Below, in pieces: positions 1 to 7,882 of a DNA stretch of 10,902 nt. The position numbers and the translations under genes were made by a program. The notes below the pieces were generated by a model. The model was given only the letters and a program-made list of their open reading frames with translations, was not told where the DNA came from and did not search any database. Source of the DNA: Pseudomonadota bacterium. Its GTDB lineage: Bacteria > Pseudomonadota > Gammaproteobacteria > Xanthomonadales > Rhodanobacteraceae. The first letter of the stretch is position 1. The number at the start of each line of letters is the position of its first letter. The stretch is from assembly GCA_023412995.1 (NCBI GenBank), contig JAEZQS010000321.1:1-10902 (forward strand), given 5' to 3'.

Positions 1-974
1 ACCCGCACCTGCAGTCGCTGCTGGGTTCGAGCGGCCTGCGCCGCTGGCTGCGCCCCGCGGAACGGGCGAGCGTCGAACGGCGCGCGCGCGAGCACCTGCT
101 GGACTGCGGCGAGGGCGTCCGCCTGCAGGGCTTCCACACCACGACCACGGCGGCCCCTTCGCGCGGGCTGGTGGTGCTGCTGCATGGATGGGAAGGCAGC
201 GTGCGCTCGGGCTACGTGCTGGAAACAGCGGCGCGGCTGCTGGCGGAAGGGTTCGACGTGTTCCGCCTCAACTTCCGCGACCACGGCGACACCCACCACC
301 TCAACCACGACCTGTTCCATTCCTGCCGGCTCGACGAAGTGGTCGGCGCGATCGCGGCCATCGCACGCGAGCTGGCACCGCCGCGGCTGGCCGTCGCAGG
401 CTTTTCGCTGGGTGGAAACTTCGCGCTCCGCGTGGCGCTGCATGCACCCGCGGCCGGCGTGCCACTCGATTACGCGCTCGCGGTCTGTCCCATCGTCAGT
501 CCGGCGGCGGGCCTGTTCGGGCTCGAAGGCGCGCCGTGGTTCTACCAGCGTTACTTCCTCCACAAGTGGCGCCGCTCGCTGCGCCGGAAACGCGCGGCGT
601 TCCCGTCAACGGAGTGGTTCACGGCCGCGGACCTCCGCCAGGACCTGCGCGGCCTCACCCGAGCGCTGGTCCTGCGCCACACGGCGTATGGATCGCTGGA
701 GGCCTACCTCGAGGGCTACTCCATTGCCGCGGCGGCGCTGCGCGGGCTGCGCGTTCCCGCCACCATCCTGACCGCCGCCGACGACCCGGTGATCCCGATC
801 GCCGACTTCCACGCCCTCGAGCTGCCACCGCAGGTGGAGCTCGACATCGCCGCCCACGGTGGCCATTGCGGCTTCCTGGAAAGCACGTCGCTGCGCCGCT
901 TCACCGGCGACTACATTGCTGCGCGCATGCGCTGGCATCTCGCGGGCGACGCGGCGGCGGCGCGGAACGACTGA
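1..974 (+). CDS. alpha/beta-hydrolase fold protein, YheT-like (5' partial)
   Basis: The reading frame is open from the left edge (first full codon at base 3), so the start lies outside the window; about 323 residues are visible. Seen: an oxyanion-type LLHGWEG segment near base 171, a nucleophile elbow GFSLGGN with Ser at 405-407, an acid in TAADDPVIP near 780, and a catalytic His in GGHCGF at 864-866. This gives a full Ser-Asp-His set in the right order. The upstream residues (PHLQSLLGSSGLRRWLRP) resemble the N-terminal region of YheT/COG0429-type hydrolases, which are cytoplasmic putative esterases of unknown natural substrate. The internal ATG/GTG codons near 171-184 are not the start, because the frame and family-like sequence continue upstream. 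The gene converges on the AAA+ ATPase gene, with 31 nt between stops. Family is fairly certain; substrate unknown. Confidence 0.88.
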   Translation, partial: PHLQSLLGSSGLRRWLRPAERASVERRAREHLLDCGEGVRLQGFHTTTTAAPSRGLVVLLHGWEGSVRSGYVLETAARLLAEGFDVFRLNFRDHGDTHHLNHDLFHSCRLDEVVGAIAAIARELAPPRLAVAGFSLGGNFALRVALHAPAAGVPLDYALAVCPIVSPAAGLFGLEGAPWFYQRYFLHKWRRSLRRKRAAFPSTEWFTAADLRQDLRGLTRALVLRHTAYGSLEAYLEGYSIAAAALRGLRVPATILTAADDPVIPIADFHALELPPQVELDIAAHGGHCGFLESTSLRRFTGDYIAARMRWHLAGDAAAARND

Positions 975-1005
975 ACCACGGAGAACACGAAGCCCGCGAG
1001 CACCG

Positions 1006-2556
1006 CTAATCCGCCGGCACCGTGCGCCCGCTCGCCCAGGCGCGCAGGGCGGCGACTTTTTCGGCCATCAGCACGGACAGCGGGCGGGTGCCTTCGATTT
1101 CCGATGCGAGCTGGGCCTGCGTTGGAGCGCGACGGCCGTCGGCGGCGGCGGCGTACAGCGCGGCGACCACGGCCTGCTCGATCTCGGCGCCGGAAAAGCC
1201 GTCGCTCGCCGCGGCCAGCGCGACGAGGTCGTAGCGAGCGGGGTCGAGGTCGCGGCGGGCCAGGTGCAGGCGGAAGATGTCGGCGCGGGTGGCGGCATCG
1301 GGCAGGTCGACGAAGAAGGTTTCGTCGAAGCGGCCCTTGCGCAGCAGTTCGGCCGGCAGCTGCTGCACGTCATTGGCAGTGGCGACCAGGAACACCGGCG
1401 CGCTGCGCTCGGCCATCCAGGTGAGGAGGTAGCCGAGCACGCGCCGCGACACGCCGTCGTCGGCGCCCGAGGTCGACAGCGCCTTTTCGATCTCGTCGAT
1501 CCACAGCACGCAGGGCGCCAGCAGCTCGGCGACGCGCAGGGCCTCGCGCAGGTTGCGCTCGGTTTCGCCGTGGTACTTGTTGTAGAGCGTGCCGATGTCC
1601 AGGCGCAGCAGCGGCACGCCGAATCCGCCCGCCATGGCTTTCGCGGCGAGACTCTTGCCGCAACCCTGCACGCCCAGCAGCAGCACCCCGCGCGGCGGAT
1701 CGAGCTTCACGGGCAGCTTCTCGCCGGTGAAGGCCGGCTTGCGCTGCGCGACCCAGCGCTTGAGCCGCGCAAGCCCCGCGACGCCGGCGAACTGCGCGGT
1801 CTCGTATTCGAAGTGCAGCAGGCCGTGGCGGTCGAGCAGGGCCACCTTGGCGCGCGCCAGCTCGGGCAGGTCGGCCGGCGTCAGCGCGCCGTCGTCGTGC
1901 ACCAGCTTGCGCACGATGCGGCGGGCGTCGGCGAGGGTCAGGCCCGCAAGGTTGCGCACGATGGTGCGCGCGACGTCCGCGTCCACCTCCACCCGCCGGC
2001 CGTGTTCGCGCGACCACGCGAAGGCCTCCTCGCGCACCAGCGCGGCCAGTGCCTCGGCATCGGGCGGGGCAAAGGCGAACCGCGTTGCCGCGGCAGCCAG
2101 TTCGGGCGGCAGGTCCAGCGCCGCGCCGACCAGCACCAGGGTGTGTTCTGCCGAGCCCTCGCGCAACACGATCTCGCGCAGCAGGCGCAGTGTCATCGTG
2201 TAGCGCAGGTACGGCTGGAAATCGAGCAGCAGGAAGACGCCCGGCTCCGCCTGCTCGCGGATCGCCTGCAGCGTCATGCTGGCGTCCGGCGGTCCCTGCG
2301 ATTCCTCGCCGAGGTCCAGGTCCAGCCGTTGCAGGCCCGCGGTGATGCTCCAGCGCCAGAGCGGGCGCAGCACCTGCGCCATGGCGTGGCGGAAGCCCTC
2401 GACGACGCGTTTTTCCTCTGCCGATTCGATGACCAGCAGGGGCGTGCGGGCGCGGAGCAGGGTGACCAGATCCTGGCTGGGCGGCACGTCGTCGTCGGTC
2501 GTTTCGAAGGGGCGGTGCAGGGTGGCGCGAAAGCCTAGCACGGCCCGATGCGGCAT
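1006..2556 (-). CDS. Ycf46-like AAA+ ATPase
   Basis: A 516-residue protein from ATG at 2556. The N-terminal half (about residues 25-245) has no nucleotide motifs and starts DLVTLLRARTPLLVIESAEE, as in Ycf46-type proteins. The C-terminal half is a complete AAA+ module: Walker A GVQGCGKS (295-302), Walker B VLWIDEIEKA (D354, E355), sensor-1 Asn395 in VATAND, the arginine-finger segment LLRKGRFDE (R406, R409), and the small-domain GFSGAEIEQAV. It is expected to be an active, cytoplasmic, oligomeric ATPase. Known function of Ycf46-like proteins is poor; a role has been reported only for cyanobacterial members. The start is uncertain. ATG 2556 has a weak purine stretch (AGGCGAAG) ahead. GTG at 2487 would give 493 residues, just before the conserved DLVTLL region, and would widen the divergent gap from 54 to 123 nt. 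Confidence 0.87.
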   Translation of the reverse strand: MPHRAVLGFRATLHRPFETTDDDVPPSQDLVTLLRARTPLLVIESAEEKRVVEGFRHAMAQVLRPLWRWSITAGLQRLDLDLGEESQGPPDASMTLQAIREQAEPGVFLLLDFQPYLRYTMTLRLLREIVLREGSAEHTLVLVGAALDLPPELAAAATRFAFAPPDAEALAALVREEAFAWSREHGRRVEVDADVARTIVRNLAGLTLADARRIVRKLVHDDGALTPADLPELARAKVALLDRHGLLHFEYETAQFAGVAGLARLKRWVAQRKPAFTGEKLPVKLDPPRGVLLLGVQGCGKSLAAKAMAGGFGVPLLRLDIGTLYNKYHGETERNLREALRVAELLAPCVLWIDEIEKALSTSGADDGVSRRVLGYLLTWMAERSAPVFLVATANDVQQLPAELLRKGRFDETFFVDLPDAATRADIFRLHLARRDLDPARYDLVALAAASDGFSGAEIEQAVVAALYAAAADGRRAPTQAQLASEIEGTRPLSVLMAEKVAALRAWASGRTVPAD

Positions 2557-2610
2557 ACTTCGCCTGCCGCGCGACCGCGCCGCACTTTCCCTGGTCCACC
2601 ACGACGCCCG

Positions 2611-4686
2611 ATGCTCAAGGATTGCATTGCCCTGCACCGGCAAGGCCGGTTCGACGAAGCCGAACAAGGCTATCGCGCCCACCTCGCCACCCAGCCCGAC
2701 GACGCCGATGCGTTGCACCTGCTCGGCATGCTGCGCTACCAGCGCGGCGACTTCGCCGAAGGCGCACGCCTGCTGGAGCGCGCGCATGCGCTGGCGCCGG
2801 ACGACCCCGGCGTCGAGCTCAGCCTGGCCTCGCTGCATTTCCGCAGCGGCAACCACGAGGACGCCCGCCGCGGCTTCCATCGCGCGCTGACGCTCGATCC
2901 GAACCTGAGCGGCGCGCACGCCGGCCTCGGCCAGATCGCGTTGATGCGCAACGAGCGCGAAGTGGCCGAACAGCATTTCCGCATCGCGCTGCGTGCCGGC
3001 GAGGAGCCGCACGCGCTGGCGGGACTGGGTGCGCTGCTGCTCGAGCGCGGCGACGCCGATGGCGCCTTGCGCTACCTGGCGCGCGCCGCCGAACTGGCGG
3101 CGGGCGATGCCATGATCCAGCTGCTGCTCGGTCGCGCGTTCCTGGCCAAGGGCACCACCGCGTTCGCCGAAACCGCCCTGCGCAATGCGCTGCGGCTGCG
3201 CCCCGGGCTGCCGCAGGCACGCCACCTGCTGGGTTCCCTGCTGATCCGCGAAAAACGCACGGCCGAGGCGGCGGAGGAATACCGCGCGCTGCAGGACGAC
3301 GCCGAGTTCGGCCGCATCGCGCGCGTGGCGCTGGCCGACATCGCGCGCGCGGAGGGGCGCCTCGCCGAAGCGGCAGCGGCCTACCAGGCGGCACTGGCCC
3401 AGGCACCCACCGATACGGCAGTGGCGCGCGCGCTGGCCTGGACGCTCGGCCAGCTCGGCCGTATGGCCGAGGCGGTCGAGGCCTACGACGCCTGCCTCGC
3501 GCTCGAGCCGGACGACGACAACCTGCGCGCCGCGCGCGCGGACCTGCTGATGGTGGCGGGCCGGTTGCCGGAAGCCGCCGTCGCGTGGAAGGAACTGCTC
3601 GAACGCGACCCCGCCAACCTCTTCGCGCGCAGCCGCTTCGCCATCACCGCCGAATACCTCGGCGAGTTGGGCGCGGCGCAGGCGCATGCCGAACTGGTGC
3701 TGCGCGCGCGCGAGGACAACGAGATGCAGCTGATCCGCATCCGCGCGCTGCTGCATTCCGGCGCCGACGCCGACGCGCGCGCGGCGCTCGATGTTCTGGC
3801 CGCCAACCAGCCGACGATCGGCCAGCACCGCCTGCAGCAGAACTACCTCGGCCGCCTGCACGACCGTGCCGGCGAGGTGGAGCAGGCGGTGGCGTGCTTC
3901 GCCGAGGCGCAGCGCGGCACCAGCCGTGCGATGCCACCGCTGCAGGAACCCAATCCCGCCCTCGTCGAGGCCCTGGCCGAGCCGGCCGGCGAGCCGTGGC
4001 CGGATGCGCCGGTGCTGCTGCTGGGAACGCCGGGCAGCGGCGTCGAGCGCGTCGCCGCCCTGCTAGCCGACCAGCCGGGACTCGCCGTGCTGCGCGACCG
4101 CGCCGCTGCCGCCGTGCGGGTGGACGACTTCACCGCCCCGCGCTTCCCGCTGTATGCCGGCGAGCTCGACGCCGGCCTGCGCGCGGCCCTGCGCGATCGC
4201 TGGCTGGCGCCACTGCGCGCCGCGGGAATCGGGCAGGGCCGCACCGTGGTGGACTGGCTGCCACGCTGGGACGCGCACCTGCTGGCGCTGGTGCGGCGGG
4301 CCATGCCGGGCACGCGGCTGGTCATCGTCGAACGCGATCCGCGCGACGCCCTGCTCAACTGGCTGGGCTTCGGCTGGGCCGCCGGCTTTCCCTGCGGCGA
4401 TCCGCTGGAAGCCGCCGACTGGCTCGCCCGTGCGCGCCACCACCTCGCCTTCGGCAGCGAGCTGGACGATCCGCGCCGCCTGGTGGTCGCGGCCGATCCG
4501 CTGCTGGACGACCCGGAAGGCAACGGCGCCGCACTGGCGGCATTCCTCGGGCTGGACGAGCTGCGCCCCGGCACGCAGTTCGCTGCCATGCGCCTGGGGC
4601 TCGGTGGCCTGCCGGTGCGGTATCCGGCCGGGCACTGGCAGGCGTATCGTGAGGTCCTCGCCGAGCCGTTCCGGCGCCTGCACTGA
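2611..4686 (+). CDS. TPR protein with degenerate sulfotransferase domain
   Basis: A 691-residue protein, first gene of a four-gene operon. Residues 1 to ~440 are back-to-back tetratricopeptide repeats (for example QGRFDEAEQGY, YQRGDFAEGARLLERAHALAP, LGRMAEAVEAYDACLALEP). Residues ~466-691 resemble the TPR-linked sulfotransferase domain: VLLLGTPGSGVERVAALLA (467-485) sits where the 5'-PAPS loop (usually PRSGTTL) belongs, VIVERDPRDALLNWL (571-585) matches the 3'-phosphate segment, and GHWQAYREVLAEPFRRL matches the family's C-terminal W..Y..L...L block. The usual loop Arg is Gly475 and the usual Ser of the RxPxDxxLS segment is Asn583, so PAPS use is doubtful. No signal peptide is seen; cytoplasmic. 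ATG 2611 is chosen because it opens directly into the first TPR; ATG 2548 would overlap the divergent ATPase start. Neither has a good ribosome binding site. Fold call good, activity unknown. Confidence 0.85.
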   Translation: MLKDCIALHRQGRFDEAEQGYRAHLATQPDDADALHLLGMLRYQRGDFAEGARLLERAHALAPDDPGVELSLASLHFRSGNHEDARRGFHRALTLDPNLSGAHAGLGQIALMRNEREVAEQHFRIALRAGEEPHALAGLGALLLERGDADGALRYLARAAELAAGDAMIQLLLGRAFLAKGTTAFAETALRNALRLRPGLPQARHLLGSLLIREKRTAEAAEEYRALQDDAEFGRIARVALADIARAEGRLAEAAAAYQAALAQAPTDTAVARALAWTLGQLGRMAEAVEAYDACLALEPDDDNLRAARADLLMVAGRLPEAAVAWKELLERDPANLFARSRFAITAEYLGELGAAQAHAELVLRAREDNEMQLIRIRALLHSGADADARAALDVLAANQPTIGQHRLQQNYLGRLHDRAGEVEQAVACFAEAQRGTSRAMPPLQEPNPALVEALAEPAGEPWPDAPVLLLGTPGSGVERVAALLADQPGLAVLRDRAAAAVRVDDFTAPRFPLYAGELDAGLRAALRDRWLAPLRAAGIGQGRTVVDWLPRWDAHLLALVRRAMPGTRLVIVERDPRDALLNWLGFGWAAGFPCGDPLEAADWLARARHHLAFGSELDDPRRLVVAADPLLDDPEGNGAALAAFLGLDELRPGTQFAAMRLGLGGLPVRYPAGHWQAYREVLAEPFRRLH

Positions 4687-4690
4687 GGAG
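4685..4690 (+). promoter_or_regulatory. ribosome binding site overlapping upstream stop
   Basis: GAGGAG lies 6 nt before ATG 4697 and overlaps the TGA stop (4684-4686) of the sulfotransferase-like gene. It fixes the start of the propeller protein and suggests translational coupling between the two genes. Confidence 0.8.
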
Positions 4691-4696
4691 CCGCCA

Positions 4697-5809
4697 ATGC
4701 GCCTGGTCGTCCTGCTCGCCACCCTGCTGGCCGCGGCGCCCTGTGCGGCGGCCGTGCCGCTGGCACGCCTGGCGTTGCCGCCCGGGTTCTCCATTGCGGT
4801 CTATGCCGCGCCCGTACCCGCCGCGCGCCAGATGGCGCTCGGCGACGACGGCACCGTCTATGTCGGCTCCAACGACGCCGGCAAGGTCTATGCGCTGACG
4901 GATGCCGACGGCGACGGCCACGCCGAGCGCGTTCGCACGCTGGCCGGCGGCCTGCGCCTGCCGACCGGCGTCGCGTTCCACGACGGCGACCTCTACATCG
5001 GCGCGATCGGGCGCATCCTGGTGCTGCGCGACATCACGAAGCAGCTGGATCATCCGCCGAAGCCCGCACTGGTCACCGACCAGTTGCCGGACGAGACCCA
5101 CCACGGCTGGAAATTCATCGCCTTCGGCCCCGATGGCCGTCTCTACGTGCCGATCGGCGCGCCTTGCAACGTCTGCGACAAGGGCAGGGACTACGCCAAG
5201 CTGGTCAGCATGAAGGCCGACGGCAGCGACCCGCGGGATGTCGCCTACGGCATCCGCAACACCGTCGGTTTCGACTGGCAGCCCGGCACCGGGCAGCTGT
5301 GGTTCACCGACAACGGGCGCGACCTGCTCGGTGACGACGTGCCGAGCGACGAGCTCAACCGCATCACGCGCGCAGGGCAGCATTTCGGGTTCCCCCATTG
5401 CCACCAGGGCGACCTGCCCGATCCCGAGTTCGGGCGCGGCACGTCCTGCGCGAACTATGTGGCGCCGGTGGCGAAGCTGGGGGCGCACGTGGCGGCGCTC
5501 GGCATGCGTTTCTACGACGGCACCCTGTTCCCGCCGCGCTGGCGTGGGGCGGCCATCATTGCCGAGCACGGCTCGTGGAACCGCACGAAGAAGTCCGGTT
5601 ACCGCGTCGTCGCGGTACGCCTGGACGGCCACCGCGTGCTGGGCGAGGACGTGCTGGTGGACGGCTTCCAGCAGGACGAACAGGCCGACGGCCGTCCCGC
5701 CGACGTGCTGGTGATGCCCGATGGCGCGCTGCTGGTGTCCGACGACATGGCCGGCGCGGTGTACCGGATCACGTACCAGGCGCCCGCGGCGCCACCCGCC
5801 AGGAGGTAG
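4697..5809 (+). CDS. exported glucose/sorbosone dehydrogenase-family beta-propeller
   Basis: A 370-residue protein. The N-terminus MRLVVLLATLLAAAPCAAA is a Sec signal peptide with likely cleavage near residues 17-19, so the protein is periplasmic or exported. The rest is propeller-like, with repeated blades such as GDDGTVYVGSN, FGPDGRLYVPIG, GQLWFTDNG and MPDGALLVSD. From recall of PQQ-dependent soluble glucose dehydrogenase, His136 in HHGWKFIAFGPDG aligns with the catalytic base and Arg187 in YGIRNTVGF with the second active-site residue, followed by a DELN segment. Four cysteines besides the signal-peptide one (157, 160, 235, 251) may form disulfides. The likely role is PQQ-dependent oxidation of a sugar or aldose; substrate unknown. 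It is the second gene of the operon, 10 nt after the previous stop and 4 nt before the next start. The frame is open far upstream inside the preceding gene, but the signal peptide and ribosome site select ATG 4697. Confidence 0.88.
   Translation: MRLVVLLATLLAAAPCAAAVPLARLALPPGFSIAVYAAPVPAARQMALGDDGTVYVGSNDAGKVYALTDADGDGHAERVRTLAGGLRLPTGVAFHDGDLYIGAIGRILVLRDITKQLDHPPKPALVTDQLPDETHHGWKFIAFGPDGRLYVPIGAPCNVCDKGRDYAKLVSMKADGSDPRDVAYGIRNTVGFDWQPGTGQLWFTDNGRDLLGDDVPSDELNRITRAGQHFGFPHCHQGDLPDPEFGRGTSCANYVAPVAKLGAHVAALGMRFYDGTLFPPRWRGAAIIAEHGSWNRTKKSGYRVVAVRLDGHRVLGEDVLVDGFQQDEQADGRPADVLVMPDGALLVSDDMAGAVYRITYQAPAAPPARR
5801..5806 (+). promoter_or_regulatory. consensus Shine-Dalgarno AGGAGG
   Basis: A perfect AGGAGG sits 7 nt before ATG 5814, inside the last codons of the upstream gene. 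It decides the start of the PEBP gene against in-frame codons further upstream, and it is the strongest ribosome site in the operon. Confidence 0.88.
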
Positions 5810-5813
5810 GACG

Positions 5814-6443
5814 ATGCAGCTTGCCAGCGACGACATCCACGCCATGCAACCCATTCCCGACGCCTGCGCGTTCGGCCGCCCCGGTGCCGGTTCGCCGTGC
5901 GAGTTCTCCGCCAACCGCAGTCCGCACCTCGCCTGGCGCCAGGTGCCCGAAGGCACCCGCTCCTTCGTGCTCACCTGCATCGACACCGACGTGCCGACCG
6001 ACGGCACCGATGCCAACCGCGACGACCGCCACCTGCCTGCGTCGATGCCGCGCACCGACTTCGTGCACTGGCTGATGGCCGACATCCCGCGCGAGTGCCA
6101 TGAGCTGGCGGCCGGTAGCTGCGGCGAGGGCGTGGTGCCGCACGGCAAGCAGCAGCCACCGGGTCCGCCCGGTTCCGTGCAGGGGCGCAACGACTACAGC
6201 GGCTACTTCGCCGGCGATCCGGACATGGCTGGCGATTACCGCGGCTACGACGGTCCCTGCCCGCCATGGAACGACGACCGCCTGCACCACTACCACTTCC
6301 GGGTGCATGCGCTGGACGTGGCCTCGCTCGGCCTCGCGCCCGGGTTCACGCTGCAGGAATTGCGCGCGGCCATGTCCGGCCACGTCCTCGCCGAGGCCGA
6401 GCTGACGGGCACCTACACCCTCAATGCGGCGTTGCGGCGCTAG
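5814..6443 (+). CDS. PEBP-fold protein, YbhB/YbcL (Raf kinase inhibitor-like) family
   Basis: A 209-residue protein without a signal peptide, so probably cytoplasmic. PEBP signatures appear in order: SPHLAW (36-41), DTDVPTDG (57-64), FVHWLMADIP (83-92), GYDGPCPP (144-151) and HHYHFRVHALD (158-168); together these form the conserved anion-binding pocket of phosphatidylethanolamine-binding proteins. It is longer than typical bacterial YbhB proteins (about 150-180). The extra length lies in a polar insert (about 64-80, rich in Asp/Arg) and in the 110-145 segment containing NDYSGYFAGDPDMAGDY. Bacterial members have no firmly established function; ligand binding or modulation of a partner enzyme is the usual suggestion. 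It is the third gene of the operon, between the propeller and the hydroxylase genes. Family call is strong, role unknown. Confidence 0.9.
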   Translation: MQLASDDIHAMQPIPDACAFGRPGAGSPCEFSANRSPHLAWRQVPEGTRSFVLTCIDTDVPTDGTDANRDDRHLPASMPRTDFVHWLMADIPRECHELAAGSCGEGVVPHGKQQPPGPPGSVQGRNDYSGYFAGDPDMAGDYRGYDGPCPPWNDDRLHHYHFRVHALDVASLGLAPGFTLQELRAAMSGHVLAEAELTGTYTLNAALRR

Positions 6444-6449
6444 CTTGCC

Positions 6450-7772
6450 GTGACCGGCACCCTTACCGGCAGCGTCACCGGCGACCGCACGGCGCATCGC
6501 GCACGGGCACTGGCGCTTGCGGCGCAGGGTCGCATGGACGAGGCCGCGCGCGCGTTCGACGCCTTGCTGCGCGACGACCCGGCCGACGCCGACGCGCTGA
6601 ACTTCCTCGCCCTCCGAGCGCACGGCGCGGGGCGCGCGGACGAGGCGCTCGCATTGCTGCAGCAGGCGCGAGCGGTGCACCCGGGCGATGCCACCACGCT
6701 CGCCAACCTCGGCGTGCTGCAGCGCGAACGGGGCATGCTGGCCGAAGCCTGCGCGACGCTGGCCGAAGCGCTGCGGCGGGATCCGCAGCTCTACGTCGCG
6801 CGCCTGCGCCTGGGCGAGGCGCTCGGCGCCATGGGGCGCGTGCACGAGGCGCTGCCGGCGTTCTTCGGCGCCATCATGGCGGCGCAGGAACGCGGCGAGT
6901 GGCTCGGCGATGCGAGCACGCCACCGCCGCTGCGCCCGCTGGTCAAACAGGCGATGCGCGTGGTCGGTGCCGGCCGGCCGGTGCTGTTCCGTGCGCTGCT
7001 GGATCCCCTGCGCGAGCGCTACGGCGGCGCGGCGCTGGCACGCGTGGAGAAGTGCCTGGCGATCCATCTGGGCAGCCTGCGCGCCGATTTCCCGGATCCC
7101 GCGCAGCGGCCCAAATTCCTCTATCTGCCCGATCTCCCCGCCCCGCGCGTGTTCGATCGCACGCTGTTCCCGTGGTACGCGGCGCTGGAAGCGCAGACCG
7201 ACACCATTCGCGCCGAAATGCTTTCCGTGCTCGCGGCCGATCAGGGCTTCGAACCCTTTCTCGGCCATGTCGAGGACCACGCGCAGCTGAAGGACCTGCT
7301 GCGCAGCGAGAATGGCACGCCGGCCTGGAACGCGTTCTTCTTCCATCGCCACGGCGTGCGCAACGACGCCAATGCCGCACGCTGCCCGCGCACCATGGAG
7401 GCGCTGGATGCGGTGCCGCTCTGCCGCATCCGCGATCACGCGCCGGAAGCGTGCTTTTCCGTCCTGACACCCGGCTCGCACATCCTTCCCCACCGCGGCG
7501 TCACCAACACGCGCGTGGTCACCCACCTGCCGTTGGTGGTTCCCGAAGGCGATCTCGCACTCCACGTCAGCGGCCATCTGCAGCGCTGGCAGGAAGGCCG
7601 CTGTTTCAGCTTCGACGACACGTTCGAACACGAGGCGTGGAACCGCAGCAGCGAGACTCGCGTGGTCGTTCTGCTCGATACCTGGAACCCGTACATGACT
7701 CCGATCGAATGCGAAGCCGTCGCCGCCCTGACCGCAGGCATCGGCGACTTCAACCGCGCGGCGGGCGTGTAG
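6450..7772 (+). CDS. TPR protein with aspartyl/asparaginyl beta-hydroxylase domain
   Basis: A 440-residue protein from GTG 6450, 6 nt after the PEBP stop; no clear ribosome site, so probably coupled translation. Residues ~14-140 are about three to four TPRs (AAQGRMDEAARAFDALL, GAGRADEALALLQQARAVHP, RERGMLAEACATLAEALRRDP). Residues ~235-415 are an aspartyl/asparaginyl beta-hydroxylase (AspH-like) cupin domain: SVLTPGSHILPHRGVTNTR with His348, HLPLVVPEG, FSFDDTFEHEAWN with His394, and Arg404 in SETRVVVLLDTW. The two His residues (Fe(II) ligands) and the Arg (2-oxoglutarate carboxylate) are all present. As in other AspH-type enzymes, the position of the usual acidic ligand is not Asp/Glu (Gly350 here). 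Predicted activity: 2-oxoglutarate- and O2-dependent hydroxylation of a protein or small-molecule side chain; substrate unknown. No signal peptide. Last gene of the operon. Confidence 0.9.
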   Translation: MTGTLTGSVTGDRTAHRARALALAAQGRMDEAARAFDALLRDDPADADALNFLALRAHGAGRADEALALLQQARAVHPGDATTLANLGVLQRERGMLAEACATLAEALRRDPQLYVARLRLGEALGAMGRVHEALPAFFGAIMAAQERGEWLGDASTPPPLRPLVKQAMRVVGAGRPVLFRALLDPLRERYGGAALARVEKCLAIHLGSLRADFPDPAQRPKFLYLPDLPAPRVFDRTLFPWYAALEAQTDTIRAEMLSVLAADQGFEPFLGHVEDHAQLKDLLRSENGTPAWNAFFFHRHGVRNDANAARCPRTMEALDAVPLCRIRDHAPEACFSVLTPGSHILPHRGVTNTRVVTHLPLVVPEGDLALHVSGHLQRWQEGRCFSFDDTFEHEAWNRSSETRVVVLLDTWNPYMTPIECEAVAALTAGIGDFNRAAGV

Positions 7773-7790
7773 GGCGGGGTACACCCCGTC
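7773..7790 (+). terminator. hairpin after the operon
   Basis: Immediately after the TAG stop of the hydroxylase gene, GGCGGGG / CCCCGTC (one G-U pair) can form a 7-bp stem around a TACA loop. No T-run follows, so it is either a weak or Rho-assisted terminator or an mRNA 3'-end stabiliser. Confidence 0.4.
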
Positions 7791-7882
7791 ACCGGGCTGG
7801 CGGGTGAACCGCGTCCTGTGCAAACCCGCAAGGGAACGACCATGCGGACGGGAACAGCGGACCATCTGCGCGGCGCCTGCGG

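Noticed and set aside
859..2538. Long plus-strand ORF (559 codons) opposite the AAA+ ATPase gene
   Set aside because: It is antisense to a protein with complete Walker A, Walker B, sensor and finger motifs; its own translation is Ala/Gln/Arg-rich with no motif, as expected of a GC-rich shadow frame.
2557..3861. N-terminal extension of the ATPase frame up to 3861
   Set aside because: It lies antisense to the TPR region and has no family-like sequence; the recognised protein begins near 2556 or 2487.
4355..6190. Minus-strand ORF (611 codons) opposite the propeller gene
   Set aside because: Shadow of a gene with a signal peptide, propeller motifs and a good ribosome site on the other strand.
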